Positions 21,276-30,044 of a stretch of 64,000 bases of DNA are shown one piece after another (position 1 is the first letter of the stretch; each line of letters begins with the position of its first letter). The notes below the pieces were generated by a model, which saw only the letters and a list, made by a program, of their open reading frames with translations, had not been told where the DNA came from and did no database searches. The DNA is from Alphaproteobacteria bacterium (GTDB lineage Bacteria > Myxococcota_A > UBA796 > GCA-2862545). The stretch spans positions 1-64,000 of the forward strand of contig JACKET010000023.1 in assembly GCA_020632875.1 (NCBI GenBank), read 5' to 3'. Made by a program: the position numbers and the translations under genes.

Positions 21276-22571
21276 GTGGGGCTGTTGATCGTCGAACAGG
21301 GCCAGCTGGTGCTGCCCGAACGCGTCGTGACCGGTGATCTCGTCTGCGAGGACGGGGTGATCTCGGCCATCGTGCCCCGTGCGACCGACACCAGCGGGGC
21401 GCGCCGCGTCGATGCGCGCGGGAAGCTCGTGTTCCCGGGCCTCGTCGACAGCCAGGCGCACTTCCGCGAGTTCACGCGATGGGGCGGGGAAGACCTGCAC
21501 TCCGGCTCCTGTGCGGCGGCCGCGGGCGGCGTGACGACCGTGCTCGAGATGCCCGACTCCGATCCGGCCGACGCGCACTCGCTCGCCACCCTGCACCACA
21601 AGCTCGAGAGGGCCGCCGAGCGCTGCGTCGTCCACTACGGCCTGTGGATGCGCGCGACGCCCGACAACCTCGACGAGCTCGTCGCGGCGACGCGGACCGT
21701 CGGGGTACGCGTGGCGCTCGACTGCTCGCCCGACCAGGCCGCCTGGGCGAGCCGCGTGTTCGCGTCGGTCCAGAAGCCCGTCGCCGTGCACGCCGAAGAC
21801 CGGTCGCGCCTCGCCGAGCGCTACGCGATGTACGAAGGCGACGCGAACGTCACGCTGCACCCGCGCATCCGCGACGTGCAGACGGCCGTGGCGGGCACCG
21901 AGCTCGCGCTCCAGCTCGCCGCGCGGCACGGCACGCGGCTCCACCTGCTGCACCTCTCCTCGGCCGAAGAGGTCGAGCTGCTGCGCGCCCGGGGCACGGA
22001 TCGCGTGACGGCGGCCGTCGCGCTGCCGCACCTCTTCCTCGACGCGTCGAGCTACGCGACCGAAGGCACGCGGGTCCAGGGCAATCCCCCGCTGCGCGAC
22101 GCGTCGCACCGGACCGCCCTGTGGGCCGGCCTGAGAGACGGCACCATCGCGATGGTCGCGAGCGACCACTGCCCGCACGGCCTCGACGCGAAGTCCCGGT
22201 CGTACCCGCAATCGGCGTCCGGCATGCCCGGGGTCGAGTGGCTGCTCCCGCTGCTCGTCGACGCCGCGCTGGCCGGCCGGTGCACGCTGAACGACGTGGC
22301 GCGCTGGGGCTCCGACGCGCCCGCCTCGACCCTCGGCATCGCCCGCAAGGGCCGGCTCGAGGTCGGGTACGACGCCGACTTCGTGCTCGTCGACCCCACC
22401 GAGGAGCGCACGCTGCGCGACGCCGACGTGCGCTCGGCCGCCGGCTGGACGCCGTACCGCGGCCGCACCCTGCGCGGATGGCCCGTCGCGACGTACCTTC
22501 TCGGAAAGCCCGTGTTCGTCGACGGCCAGGTCGATACCTCACACCGCGGACGGGAGCTCGCCTCGTCCTGA
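21276..22571 (+). CDS. Dihydroorotase-family amidohydrolase (possible dihydropyrimidinase)
   Basis: A 431-residue cyclic amidohydrolase. It aligns by eye with the dihydroorotase type that carries Gln in the first metal motif: FPGLVDSQAHFREFT instead of D-x-H-x-H. Other family blocks are present: AGGVTTVLEMPDSDP, PVAVHAED, LLHLSSAEE, VALPHLFLD, NPPLRD, SDHCPHGLDAKS and SGMPGVEW. Biosynthetic dihydroorotase would close carbamoyl-aspartate to dihydroorotate; a dihydropyrimidinase would open dihydrouracil. Because PreTA, CodA and the beta-alanine enzymes lie within 20 kb, I keep the catabolic reading open. The GTG at 21276 is used; no strong ribosome site is visible. The next gene, a peroxiredoxin, follows after 18 bases. 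Confidence 0.8.
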   Translation: MGLLIVEQGQLVLPERVVTGDLVCEDGVISAIVPRATDTSGARRVDARGKLVFPGLVDSQAHFREFTRWGGEDLHSGSCAAAAGGVTTVLEMPDSDPADAHSLATLHHKLERAAERCVVHYGLWMRATPDNLDELVAATRTVGVRVALDCSPDQAAWASRVFASVQKPVAVHAEDRSRLAERYAMYEGDANVTLHPRIRDVQTAVAGTELALQLAARHGTRLHLLHLSSAEEVELLRARGTDRVTAAVALPHLFLDASSYATEGTRVQGNPPLRDASHRTALWAGLRDGTIAMVASDHCPHGLDAKSRSYPQSASGMPGVEWLLPLLVDAALAGRCTLNDVARWGSDAPASTLGIARKGRLEVGYDADFVLVDPTEERTLRDADVRSAAGWTPYRGRTLRGWPVATYLLGKPVFVDGQVDTSHRGRELASS

Positions 22572-22589
22572 ACCCCGAGGAGGGAACGC

Positions 22590-23060
22590 ATGCTCACGGT
22601 CGGTCAGACGGTCGACGACTTCACGCTCCAGGACGCCGCGGGGAACCCCGTGCAGTGGAGCGCCCTGCGCGGCCATCCGGTGGTCGTGTTCTTCTACCCG
22701 AAGGCCGACACCCCCGGCTGCACCACCGAGGCCTGCGCGTTCCGCGACCTCGGTGCAGAGTTCGCGGCGCTCGGCGTCGCGGTGTACGGCGCCAGCGCCG
22801 ACTCGGTGAAGCGCCAGGCGGGCTTCACCGCGAAGTACGGGCTCACGATGCCGCTGCTCGCGGATCCGGAGCACGTCGTGCTCGAGCCCTGGGGCGTCTG
22901 GGCCGAGAAGAAGAACTACGGCAAGACGTACATGGGCATCAAGCGCACCACGTTCCTCTTCGATGCCGACGGGAAGGTCGCGCAGGTGTGGGAGAACGTG
23001 AAGGTGAAGGGCCACGCCGAGAAGGTCCTCGACGCCGCACGCGAGCTTGTGGGCGCCTGA
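22590..23060 (+). CDS. bcp: Peroxiredoxin, thioredoxin-dependent thiol peroxidase (Bcp type)
   Basis: A 156-residue peroxiredoxin. The peroxidatic Cys44 and resolving Cys49 lie in KADTPGCTTEACAFRD, the arrangement of Bcp/PrxQ, which reduces H2O2 and organic hydroperoxides with thioredoxin in the cytoplasm. The C-terminus (YGKTYMGIKRTTFLFDADGK) is also typical. ATG at 22590 follows a strong GAGGAGGG ribosome site (22577-22584). Length is normal for the family. Confidence 0.93.
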   Translation: MLTVGQTVDDFTLQDAAGNPVQWSALRGHPVVVFFYPKADTPGCTTEACAFRDLGAEFAALGVAVYGASADSVKRQAGFTAKYGLTMPLLADPEHVVLEPWGVWAEKKNYGKTYMGIKRTTFLFDADGKVAQVWENVKVKGHAEKVLDAARELVGA

Positions 23061-23101
23061 TCCGGAGACCGTTAGACCGCATGGCGGAGGCGACACCACA
23101 G

Positions 23102-23659
23102 ATGGGTCTGCTCGTGATGGCCGCGGCCCCCGAGGAGCTCGGGCCGCTCGAGGGCGCGGTGGTCGGCGTGGGCCCGGTGGTGGCTGCGGCCAACACCGCG
23201 CGCATCCTCGAGCGCGACAAGCCCGATCGGGTCGTGCTGATCGGCACGGCGGGCGCGTACCCCGGCGGTCCGGCCATCGGCCAGGCGGTCGCGGCGTCGC
23301 GCGTCGGTCTGTCGTGGGGCGTGGCGGCGATGGGCCTCGGCTACGTGCCGCGGGCACCGAAGCCCGTGGAGTGCGACGTCGGGCTGCTCGCCCGCATCAA
23401 GGTGCCCCAGCACGCCGTCCTCACGGTCGGCGCCATCACCACCGACCGTACGCTCGCCCGGCGCATCGCCGACGGGTACACGGTCGAGCACCTCGAGGCC
23501 TTCGGCGTGGCGCTGGCCTGCAAGCAGGCGGGGGTGCCGTTCGTCGCCGTGCTCGGCATCACGAACGACGTGGGCCCCGACGCCCACGTCCAGTGGCTCA
23601 CCCACCGCGACGCCGCCCAGCAGGCCGCCCGCGACGCGATCCAGCCCCTGCTCGCCTGA
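23102..23659 (+). CDS. Futalosine hydrolase-like nucleosidase
   Basis: A 185-residue phosphorylase/nucleosidase-superfamily protein. VVLIGTAGAYPGGPAIGQAV is the conserved nucleoside-binding glycine segment, and the C-terminal ITNDVGPDAHVQWLTHR closely follows the N-x-VG-x-x-AH-x-x-W pattern of futalosine hydrolase MqnB, which frees the base from futalosine in the alternative menaquinone route. It is somewhat short for that family. The start at 23102 follows a GGAGG site (23087-23091) and gives MGLLVMAAAPEE, a normal family start; the in-frame ATG at 23081 is an alternative. Its stop overlaps the exonuclease start by one base. MTA/SAH nucleosidase is the alternative reading. Confidence 0.72.
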   Translation: MGLLVMAAAPEELGPLEGAVVGVGPVVAAANTARILERDKPDRVVLIGTAGAYPGGPAIGQAVAASRVGLSWGVAAMGLGYVPRAPKPVECDVGLLARIKVPQHAVLTVGAITTDRTLARRIADGYTVEHLEAFGVALACKQAGVPFVAVLGITNDVGPDAHVQWLTHRDAAQQAARDAIQPLLA

Positions 23660-24552
23660 TGCGCTTCAAGCACCTCCCGATCATCGCGTTCGACACCGAG
23701 ACCACCGGTCTCGCGGCGTTCGACGGCGACAAGATCATCGAGGTGGGCATCGTGAAGCTCGAGCTCGACCCGTCCGGCGAGGTCGTGGCGCGCGAAGACT
23801 TCAGCCAGCTCGTGAACCCGGGCATCCCGATCCCGCGCAAGGCGACCGAGATCACGGGCATCCGCGACGCCGACGTGGCCAACGCGCCCACCTTCCCCGA
23901 GATCGCCCAGACCATCTACGAGTGGCTGGGGAGCGGGATCGCCGTCGCCCACAACTTCCCGTTCGACCGGGGCTTCCTCGAGCAGGAGCTGCGCAACGCC
24001 GAGCTGTTCTGGCCCGAGCCCATCGCCGAGGTCGACACCGTCGATCTCTCGATGAAGGTCTTCCAGGACCCCGACGGCCAGCGCGTCAGCCACAAGCTCG
24101 GCGACCTCGCCCGCCGGTGCGGGGTCGAGCTCGAGAACGCCCACCGCGCCACCGACGACGCCGCCGCCTGTGGGCTGTGCTTCGCGCACCTGCTCCGCCG
24201 CGCCGAGGTCGACGACGATCTGCAGGCCCTGCTCGACTGGGCCAATGCCATCGGGCGTCCCCCCGAGGATGGCCCCATCCAGCCCGGCGAGAACGGGCGC
24301 CTCGTGTTCGTCGACGGCAAGCATGCCGGCAAGCCCGTCGAAGAGCACCCGCTCCACCTGCACTGGATGACGAAGGCCCGCCGCGTCGGGCCGAACGGGT
24401 GGCAGTGGCGCTACTCCGACTCGGTGCGGCGGTGGGCCAAGCGCTGGCTCGACATCCGCGGCTCGGGCCGCGCGGTGGGTGGGGCGAAGTCCCTGCACCC
24501 CGACACGTGGTCGCTCGACTCGTGCATCGCGCCGCCGCAGGTCGGCGTTTGA
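23659..24552 (+). CDS. DEDD 3'-5' exonuclease (DNA polymerase III epsilon-like)
   Basis: A 297-residue protein with an N-terminal DnaQ-type exonuclease domain (about residues 5-180). Motif ExoI is AFDTETTGL, ExoII is AVAHNFPFDRGFLEQEL and ExoIII is HRATDDAAAC, so all acidic residues and the His of the DEDDh class are present. The last ~110 residues form a domain with many Trp, Arg and His residues (EHPLHLHWMTKARRVG, then WRYSDSVRRWAKRWLD) that I do not recognise. It could proofread or trim DNA ends. ATG overlaps the upstream stop (TGATG) and the stop overlaps the lipoprotein start (TTGA). Confidence 0.85.
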   Translation: MRFKHLPIIAFDTETTGLAAFDGDKIIEVGIVKLELDPSGEVVAREDFSQLVNPGIPIPRKATEITGIRDADVANAPTFPEIAQTIYEWLGSGIAVAHNFPFDRGFLEQELRNAELFWPEPIAEVDTVDLSMKVFQDPDGQRVSHKLGDLARRCGVELENAHRATDDAAACGLCFAHLLRRAEVDDDLQALLDWANAIGRPPEDGPIQPGENGRLVFVDGKHAGKPVEEHPLHLHWMTKARRVGPNGWQWRYSDSVRRWAKRWLDIRGSGRAVGGAKSLHPDTWSLDSCIAPPQVGV

Positions 24553-25166
24553 GGCTGGTCCTCGTCCTGCTGCTCGCCGGGTGCAAGGCGGGCCGCAGCT
24601 ACCCGCACAACGGCGGGCTCGTGGGGCAGCTCGAAGCCGAGGTCATCGCGCTCAAGATCCAGAACCGCCAGCTCCGCGAGGACATCCGGTCGTGCGGGGA
24701 GGGCAGCCAGCGGTCCGAGACCTACCCCACGCTCGTCCAGGTGTTCCAGGGCACCGAGGTCGCCATCGCCCAGCACGGTCCGCGCATCGTGCTCACGCTG
24801 CCGATGGACTTCGTGTACGCCGACCCCTACACGCTGCGCGTGCGCGACGAGGCGAAGCGCGAGATCGACCTCGTGGCCACGGCGCTCCGGCTGAACCCCG
24901 ACCAGCAGGTCGAGGTGCACGGCCACACCGACGACGCGATGCTCGGCGCGAAGGCCGCCCGGCTGTACCGCACGCAGCTCGAGCTCTCGTACCACCAGGC
25001 CGCGGCGCTCGCGGAGCGCCTGATCGTCGAGCACGACCTCGCCGCCGAGCGCTTCGCGATCGTGGCGCACGGCTCGCACGAGCCCGTGGGCCCGAACGAG
25101 ACCGAGGGCGGGCAGCGCGCCAACCGGCGCCTCGAGCTGCACCTCCTCCCGCCCGCGGTGGAGTGA
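24549..25166 (+). CDS. OmpA-family peptidoglycan-binding lipoprotein
   Basis: A 205-residue lipoprotein. From the TTG at 24549, which overlaps the exonuclease stop by four bases, the N-terminus reads MRLVLVLLLAGCKAG with a good lipobox (LAGC, Cys12). A short coiled-coil-like segment (LEAEVIALKIQNRQLREDI) follows, then an OmpA C-terminal domain with the signature VEVHGHTDDAMLG and ANRRLELHLLP. Such domains bind diaminopimelate in peptidoglycan and anchor the outer membrane. Starting at TTG is justified because no ATG or GTG gives a full signal peptide. Confidence 0.85.
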   Translation: MRLVLVLLLAGCKAGRSYPHNGGLVGQLEAEVIALKIQNRQLREDIRSCGEGSQRSETYPTLVQVFQGTEVAIAQHGPRIVLTLPMDFVYADPYTLRVRDEAKREIDLVATALRLNPDQQVEVHGHTDDAMLGAKAARLYRTQLELSYHQAAALAERLIVEHDLAAERFAIVAHGSHEPVGPNETEGGQRANRRLELHLLPPAVE

Positions 25167-26458
25167 TGGGCGACGACAAGCCCGTCCCCGTCGGGCGTCT
25201 CCGCAGGCTGGGCAGGCTCGTGGCGCTCGGCCCGCGCGCCGGGGCTGCGGCGGCGGGTGAGGCGCTGCGGCGGGCTGCCGGCGAGGACGCCGGAGAGAAG
25301 CTCGGCGAGATCCTGTTCGAGACGCTCGGCGAGATGAAGGCCGGCTCGCTGAAGGCAGGACAGCTCCTCGCGCAGGTGTCCGACGGCCTCCCGCCCGGCG
25401 CCCGCGCGCGCCTCGGCCGGCTGTACTCCCAGGCGCCGACGGTCCCCTGGGCGGACGTGGAGGCGGTGCTGGAAGCCGAGATCGGCCCGCCCGCCGAGCG
25501 GTTCGCGCACATCGACCCCGAGCCCGCGGCCGGCGCGTCGCTCGGGCAGGTGCACCGGGCGACGACGCTCGACGGGCGCGAGGTCGCGGTGAAGGTGCAG
25601 TATCCGGGCGTCGCGAAGGCCCTGCTCGACGACCTCGACCTGCTGTCGGTGGCGTTCCGGGCCTCGGGCGCGAACGCCCTGCTCGATGCCGGCGCGTACT
25701 TCGACGCGCTGCGCGACGACACGCTCGCCGAGCTGGACTACGCCCACGAGGCGGCGAGCCTCGCGCGTATGGCCGACGCGGTGGCGCCGTGGCCCGATCT
25801 CGTCGTGCCGGCCGTGCATCCGGCGCTCTCGTCGTCCCGCGTGATCACGACGGACTGGCTCGACGGGCCCACGCTGCACGCGCGCTTCGACGATCCAGGC
25901 CCGCCGGACGTGCGCGCGGCCCTCGGGGAGCGCGTGCTGCGCGCGGTGTTCGGACCCCTGTTCCACAGCGGGCTCGTCAACGCGGACGCCCACCCGGGCA
26001 ACTTCGTCGTGCTCGCTGGCGATCGCCTCGGCCTGCTGGACTTCGGCGCGGTGTCGGCCGTCCCGGCGGCGCGGGTGTCGGGGCTCGCGCACCTCGTCCC
26101 GGTGCTGGTGGACCCCGAGGGGTGTGACCTCATCGACTTCTTCGACGATGCCGGCCTCGCGACGACGCGGCGGACGCCCGGGATCCGCGCCATGATCGCC
26201 GAGATGGTCGATGCGGTCGGGACACCGCTCCGCGGGCCGTGCGACTACGCGACCGACCCGCTCCTCGAGCGCATCGGCGAGATCAAGCGCCACCACCCCG
26301 TGCGGTCGCTGGCGCTGCGTCCGGATCCGGCGATCTTCCCCGTGTTCCGGGCCTGTATCGGCGTCTACCACGCGCTGAAGCACCTCGGCGTGGTCGCGGA
26401 TCTCGGCCCGGAGCTGCTCGCGCTCAGCCGGGAGTCGCGCGCTACGATTCCCGGGTGA
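25166..26458 (+). CDS. UbiB/AarF/ABC1-family atypical kinase
   Basis: A 430-residue ABC1-family protein. The diagnostic KxGQ motif is in SLKAGQLLAQVSDG, the Ala-rich nucleotide loop in AGASLGQVHRATT, the Lys in VAVKVQYPG, the catalytic segment NADAHPGNFVV and the metal-binding LLDFGAV. These proteins are ATPases or kinases linked to quinone and lipid homeostasis, and UbiB itself supports ubiquinone synthesis. There is no C-terminal membrane helix, unlike canonical UbiB, so it is probably cytosolic or peripheral. It sits between the OmpA lipoprotein and the VWA gene with 1- and 4-base overlaps. A futalosine-hydrolase-like gene upstream hints at a quinone connection, but this is weak. Confidence 0.87.
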   Translation: MGDDKPVPVGRLRRLGRLVALGPRAGAAAAGEALRRAAGEDAGEKLGEILFETLGEMKAGSLKAGQLLAQVSDGLPPGARARLGRLYSQAPTVPWADVEAVLEAEIGPPAERFAHIDPEPAAGASLGQVHRATTLDGREVAVKVQYPGVAKALLDDLDLLSVAFRASGANALLDAGAYFDALRDDTLAELDYAHEAASLARMADAVAPWPDLVVPAVHPALSSSRVITTDWLDGPTLHARFDDPGPPDVRAALGERVLRAVFGPLFHSGLVNADAHPGNFVVLAGDRLGLLDFGAVSAVPAARVSGLAHLVPVLVDPEGCDLIDFFDDAGLATTRRTPGIRAMIAEMVDAVGTPLRGPCDYATDPLLERIGEIKRHHPVRSLALRPDPAIFPVFRACIGVYHALKHLGVVADLGPELLALSRESRATIPG

Positions 26459-28113
26459 GCACCGAACGCCTCGATGCCCTGCGCGCGCTCGCCGCGGGAG
26501 TCGCCGTCGACCGCAGCCTCGAAGTCGTCGAGGGCCCGCCCGGCTGCGGCTGGAGCATCGACACCCACACCGGCCGCATCCAGGTCGACCCGCGCGACCT
26601 GCAGACCCTGCCCGACACCGAGATCCACGGGCTCGTCTGCCACGAGGCCGCCCACGCCGCGATGACGCGGTACCCGTGGCTCGTGCCGCGCAGCGTGCTC
26701 GAGGCGCCCGGCGTGCGGACGCTGCTGAACTCCGTCGAGGACTGCCGCATCGAGAGCTGGCTCGTGCAGCGCCTGCCCGGCGCCACCCCGTGGGTCGAGG
26801 CGTACAACGACCGCCTGTTCCCCACGGACGGCGGGTCGCTGCCGAAGCAGCCGCTGTTCGTGCAGTTCAGCGTCGGCCTGATCCACGAGTGGTGGCACGG
26901 CGAGCGGCCGCCGGGGCTCGACGAGCGCGTGAGCACCGCGCTCCAGCGCACCGCCGAGGCCCGCCGCGAGGCCGTCGGCCTGCTCCCGCCCATCCACGCC
27001 GAGACCCCGCGGTCCGACCGCTACGAGGGCTCGCGCGTGGCGCGGGTGTTCGCGAAGCACGACGGGCTCGCGCGCCCCGACGGCTTCGAGGTGGCCGTGC
27101 GCCTCTCCGCGGCCGAGGCCTGGGCCGTGATCTGGGAGCAGATCCTCCCGATCTACCGCGACCTCGTGGCCCTCGACCCACCCGAGAAGGTGAAGCAGGC
27201 CGAGCAGGCGTTCCTCGCGCGCGTCGGCGCCTGGACGACCGGCGTGCGGCTGAAGCGCCCGGTGAGGCCGTCCGCGCAGGGCGCTTCGGTCGAGCTGCCC
27301 GCGATCGACGCCTCGGCGCTGGCCCGCGCGCTCGACCCGCCGAGCCGGGACACCTGGGATGCCGCCCGCCGCGACGTGCTCCCGCTCGTCGATGCGCTCG
27401 TCGACCAGCTCCTCCGCGCGCTGCGACCCCGGAGCCTGCCCCGGTGGGTCGAGGGGCACACCACCGGCCAGCGCCTCGACCTGCGGCACGCGATGCGCTT
27501 CGAGGCCCGTCCCGAGCGGCTCGATCTGTGGCAGCGCAAGACCGTGCCCGAGAAGAGCGATCCGCGCTTCCTGCTGCTGCTCGATCTGTCCGGCAGCATG
27601 GCGGGCGACCGCATCCACTGGGGCTTCCGGGGCACCGTCCTGCTGGCGGAGGTGCTGGCGCGGCTCGATCTGCCCTTCGCCGTGTACGGGTTCCAGGACC
27701 GGCTCATCGCGTTCAAGCCGTTCGACCAGCCCCTCGAGGTCGCAACGCCCGCGTTGTCCACGATGCCGCTCGAGGTCAGCGGCTCGCGTCCCGGCGGCCA
27801 CAACCGGCCCGAGCACAACTGGGACGGGCCCGTGCTCGAAGCGGCCTGCGAAGAGCTCATGGGCTCGCGGTCGCGCTCGCCGGTGCTCATCGTCGTGTCG
27901 GACGGCCTGCCGTCGGGGCCCGCGAACGCCGAGGCCGCGCTCCGTCGCGCGGTGAGCGCGGTGTCGCGCCGCGCCAACCTCGTGGGGCTGGGGCTCGGCC
28001 CGGGGACCGGCCACGTGCGGTCGTTCTACGACAATGCCGTCGCGGACGTGCCCCTGGCGGGGTTCCCCGCAGCCATCGGTCGGTGTATCCACACCGCCCT
28101 GGGGGTCGGATGA
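26455..28113 (+). CDS. VWA-domain protein with zinc-protease motif (CobT/NorD-like layout)
   Basis: A 552-residue cytosolic protein. Near the N-terminus is HEAAH (residues 63-67) in GLVCHEAAHAAMTR, followed by LLNSVEDCRIESWL, the second helix that supplies the Glu in zincin-like VWA proteins such as NorD. The middle ~200 residues are helical and charged. A VWA domain starts at about residue 370 with the MIDAS motif DLSGS (Asp377) and later VVSDGLPSG. Such proteins work with MoxR-type AAA+ ATPases, and one is encoded two genes downstream. GTG at 26455 overlaps the kinase stop (GTGA). Whether the HExxH site is an active protease cannot be told from sequence. Confidence 0.82.
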   Translation: MSTERLDALRALAAGVAVDRSLEVVEGPPGCGWSIDTHTGRIQVDPRDLQTLPDTEIHGLVCHEAAHAAMTRYPWLVPRSVLEAPGVRTLLNSVEDCRIESWLVQRLPGATPWVEAYNDRLFPTDGGSLPKQPLFVQFSVGLIHEWWHGERPPGLDERVSTALQRTAEARREAVGLLPPIHAETPRSDRYEGSRVARVFAKHDGLARPDGFEVAVRLSAAEAWAVIWEQILPIYRDLVALDPPEKVKQAEQAFLARVGAWTTGVRLKRPVRPSAQGASVELPAIDASALARALDPPSRDTWDAARRDVLPLVDALVDQLLRALRPRSLPRWVEGHTTGQRLDLRHAMRFEARPERLDLWQRKTVPEKSDPRFLLLLDLSGSMAGDRIHWGFRGTVLLAEVLARLDLPFAVYGFQDRLIAFKPFDQPLEVATPALSTMPLEVSGSRPGGHNRPEHNWDGPVLEAACEELMGSRSRSPVLIVVSDGLPSGPANAEAALRRAVSAVSRRANLVGLGLGPGTGHVRSFYDNAVADVPLAGFPAAIGRCIHTALGVG

Positions 28114-30044
28114 AGCCGCACTACACGAAGACCGGGCTCGACGCGTACCTCGCCGCGGTGCCGCTGCCGCTGCCGCTGCCGCCCGGCGATCCGTCGTCGT
28201 GGACCTGCCTGTACACGCTGATCGGCCCCGGCGTGGCGCTGCACCGCGAGTCGTACATCGAAGCCGCGCCGAAGGCGCTGCTCCGCGACCTGCTCGAGCT
28301 CGCGGGGCGCCCGTGCGGCGCGGACGAAGCGCGGGAGCTGCTGCTCGTCACCCCCATCCCCGGCGACACCGATCTCGTCCGCCTGCTGACCCGCGCGATG
28401 CGCGATCGGCAGGAGGGCGAAGCGGCCCGGCTGCTCGGCCTCCTCGGCGATCCGGCCGCGGTCCCGGCCCTGCTGGATCGGATGGCGGACGCCCACCCGT
28501 CGCTGCGCGAGGAGTGCGCTCGCGCCCTCGGACGGCTGGGCGCGGGGCGGGACGTGCTCGCCCAGTGGGACGGGGACATCGACGCCGCCCGGCTGCTCGC
28601 GCTCGTCGAGCAGGGCGTGGTCCCCGACGAGCTGCCGGCCGGCGAGCTGGAGCCGCTCGCGAGCTGGCTGCCGGGCCTCGACGCGGCGGCCGGACGCACC
28701 GTGCTGGAGGCGATCGACGAGCTCGGCGAGCCGCTGTCCCTCGTCGTGCCGACCGTGCTGGCCCGGCACCCCGCGGTGGCCGCCGAGCTCGCGGAGCCCC
28801 TCGCCGAGCACCTGGCCCGGGCCTGTGATCACGCCGTGTGGGCCGAGGCGATCGCGGCGGCCGGGGAGGAGATCGTCGACCTGGTGCTCGAGGGCATGGC
28901 GTCGGAGGACTGGCGGACCCGGATGGGCGCGGCCATCGCGCTCGGAACCCTCGAGGAGTCCGGCGAGCGCGGGATGGATGCGCTCCGCAAGGCGCTGACC
29001 GACGACGACTCCGACGTGCGCCGCGAGGCGAGCCTGGCGCTCGGGCTGCGCGGCGGTCCGATGAAGATCGAGATCTGGTCCGACGCATACGGCTTCCTCG
29101 ACCGGGCGAAGGGCCACCCGTGGGGCGCGGCGCTGCGCGGTGGGCCCGTGCCGCTCGACCTGTTCGCGATGCTGTCGCGCCGCGACTCGTCGGAGATCCT
29201 CGCCCGCACGTGCCTCGCGCTGGCGTTCGCGCACCCCGAGATGGCCGCACCGGCGCTGGAGGCGCTCGCGCGAGACCCGGGCTTCGACGTGCCCCTCGAC
29301 GCCCGGCAGGCCGCTGCGGCGGGGCTGCTGGCGGCCGGGGTCCCGCCGGACGGCGCGCCGGGCCTGCACCGGCTGCTGCTGCGCGGGATCGGCGCGACGC
29401 CGTCGGGCGCGATCGACGGCCTCACCCCCGAAGATCTCGCGGGCCTGGCGGCGCGCGACGGCGACTGGCAGGTGCGGTACGCCGCGCTCGCGTTCCTCGA
29501 TCGCACCGGTCATGCGGCCCGCTACGACGGGCTTCTCGCGATGCTCGCCGAGGTCGACACCGACAGCGACGTCCGCGAGCGGGCGAGCTCGATGCGCACG
29601 CCGAAGTACCGGCCCCAGGGGGTCGCCCGGTCCGTGGCGCGCCTCGTGGTGTCGAGCCGCATCGACGACGATCAGCGCGCCCGGGCGCTCGAGGAGGTCG
29701 CGTCCCTCGACGCCTCGCTCGGCGAGGCCCTCGCCGTCGCGCTCCTCGAGCACACGAACCGCGCGGTGGCCGTGCTGGCCGGGCGGATCGCCGGGCGCAG
29801 CGCGAAGGGCGCCGACGTCGAGCCGCGGCTGAAGGCGGCCCTCGGGCAGCTCCGCGCGTACGACTGGATCCGCCGGGAGGCCGCCGCGGCCCTGCTCGGG
29901 TCCCTCGATCCGAACGTCCTCGACGAGGCGCTGTTCGAAGAGCTCGTCGAGCAGCTCGAAGCGGCGGGGTCCGAAGACGACGACTCGGACGTCCAGCGCA
30001 TGGCGACCTGGGCGGCCGGCGAGCTGAAGAGGAGGCGACAGTGA
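28110..30044 (+). CDS. HEAT-repeat protein
   Basis: A 644-residue all-helical protein composed largely of degenerate HEAT/PBS-lyase-like repeats, for example EAARLLGLLGDPAAVPALLDR, MGAAIALGTLEESGERGMDA and DDDSDVRREASLALGLRG. These form a solenoid used for protein-protein contacts. The N-terminal ~90 residues (TGLDAYLAAVPLPLPLPPGD...) are different and include a proline/leucine-rich stretch. There is no signal peptide or membrane helix. The gene is between the VWA and BRCT-AAA+ genes with 4-base overlaps on both sides, so it is most likely a scaffold or adaptor of the same complex. Confidence 0.82.
   Translation: MKPHYTKTGLDAYLAAVPLPLPLPPGDPSSWTCLYTLIGPGVALHRESYIEAAPKALLRDLLELAGRPCGADEARELLLVTPIPGDTDLVRLLTRAMRDRQEGEAARLLGLLGDPAAVPALLDRMADAHPSLREECARALGRLGAGRDVLAQWDGDIDAARLLALVEQGVVPDELPAGELEPLASWLPGLDAAAGRTVLEAIDELGEPLSLVVPTVLARHPAVAAELAEPLAEHLARACDHAVWAEAIAAAGEEIVDLVLEGMASEDWRTRMGAAIALGTLEESGERGMDALRKALTDDDSDVRREASLALGLRGGPMKIEIWSDAYGFLDRAKGHPWGAALRGGPVPLDLFAMLSRRDSSEILARTCLALAFAHPEMAAPALEALARDPGFDVPLDARQAAAAGLLAAGVPPDGAPGLHRLLLRGIGATPSGAIDGLTPEDLAGLAARDGDWQVRYAALAFLDRTGHAARYDGLLAMLAEVDTDSDVRERASSMRTPKYRPQGVARSVARLVVSSRIDDDQRARALEEVASLDASLGEALAVALLEHTNRAVAVLAGRIAGRSAKGADVEPRLKAALGQLRAYDWIRREAAAALLGSLDPNVLDEALFEELVEQLEAAGSEDDDSDVQRMATWAAGELKRRRQ

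Noticed and set aside
23102..24552. Exonuclease plus nucleosidase as a toxin or phage-defence pair
   Set aside because: Both match housekeeping-type families (MqnB-like and DnaQ-like), and nothing resembling an antitoxin or sensor is adjacent.
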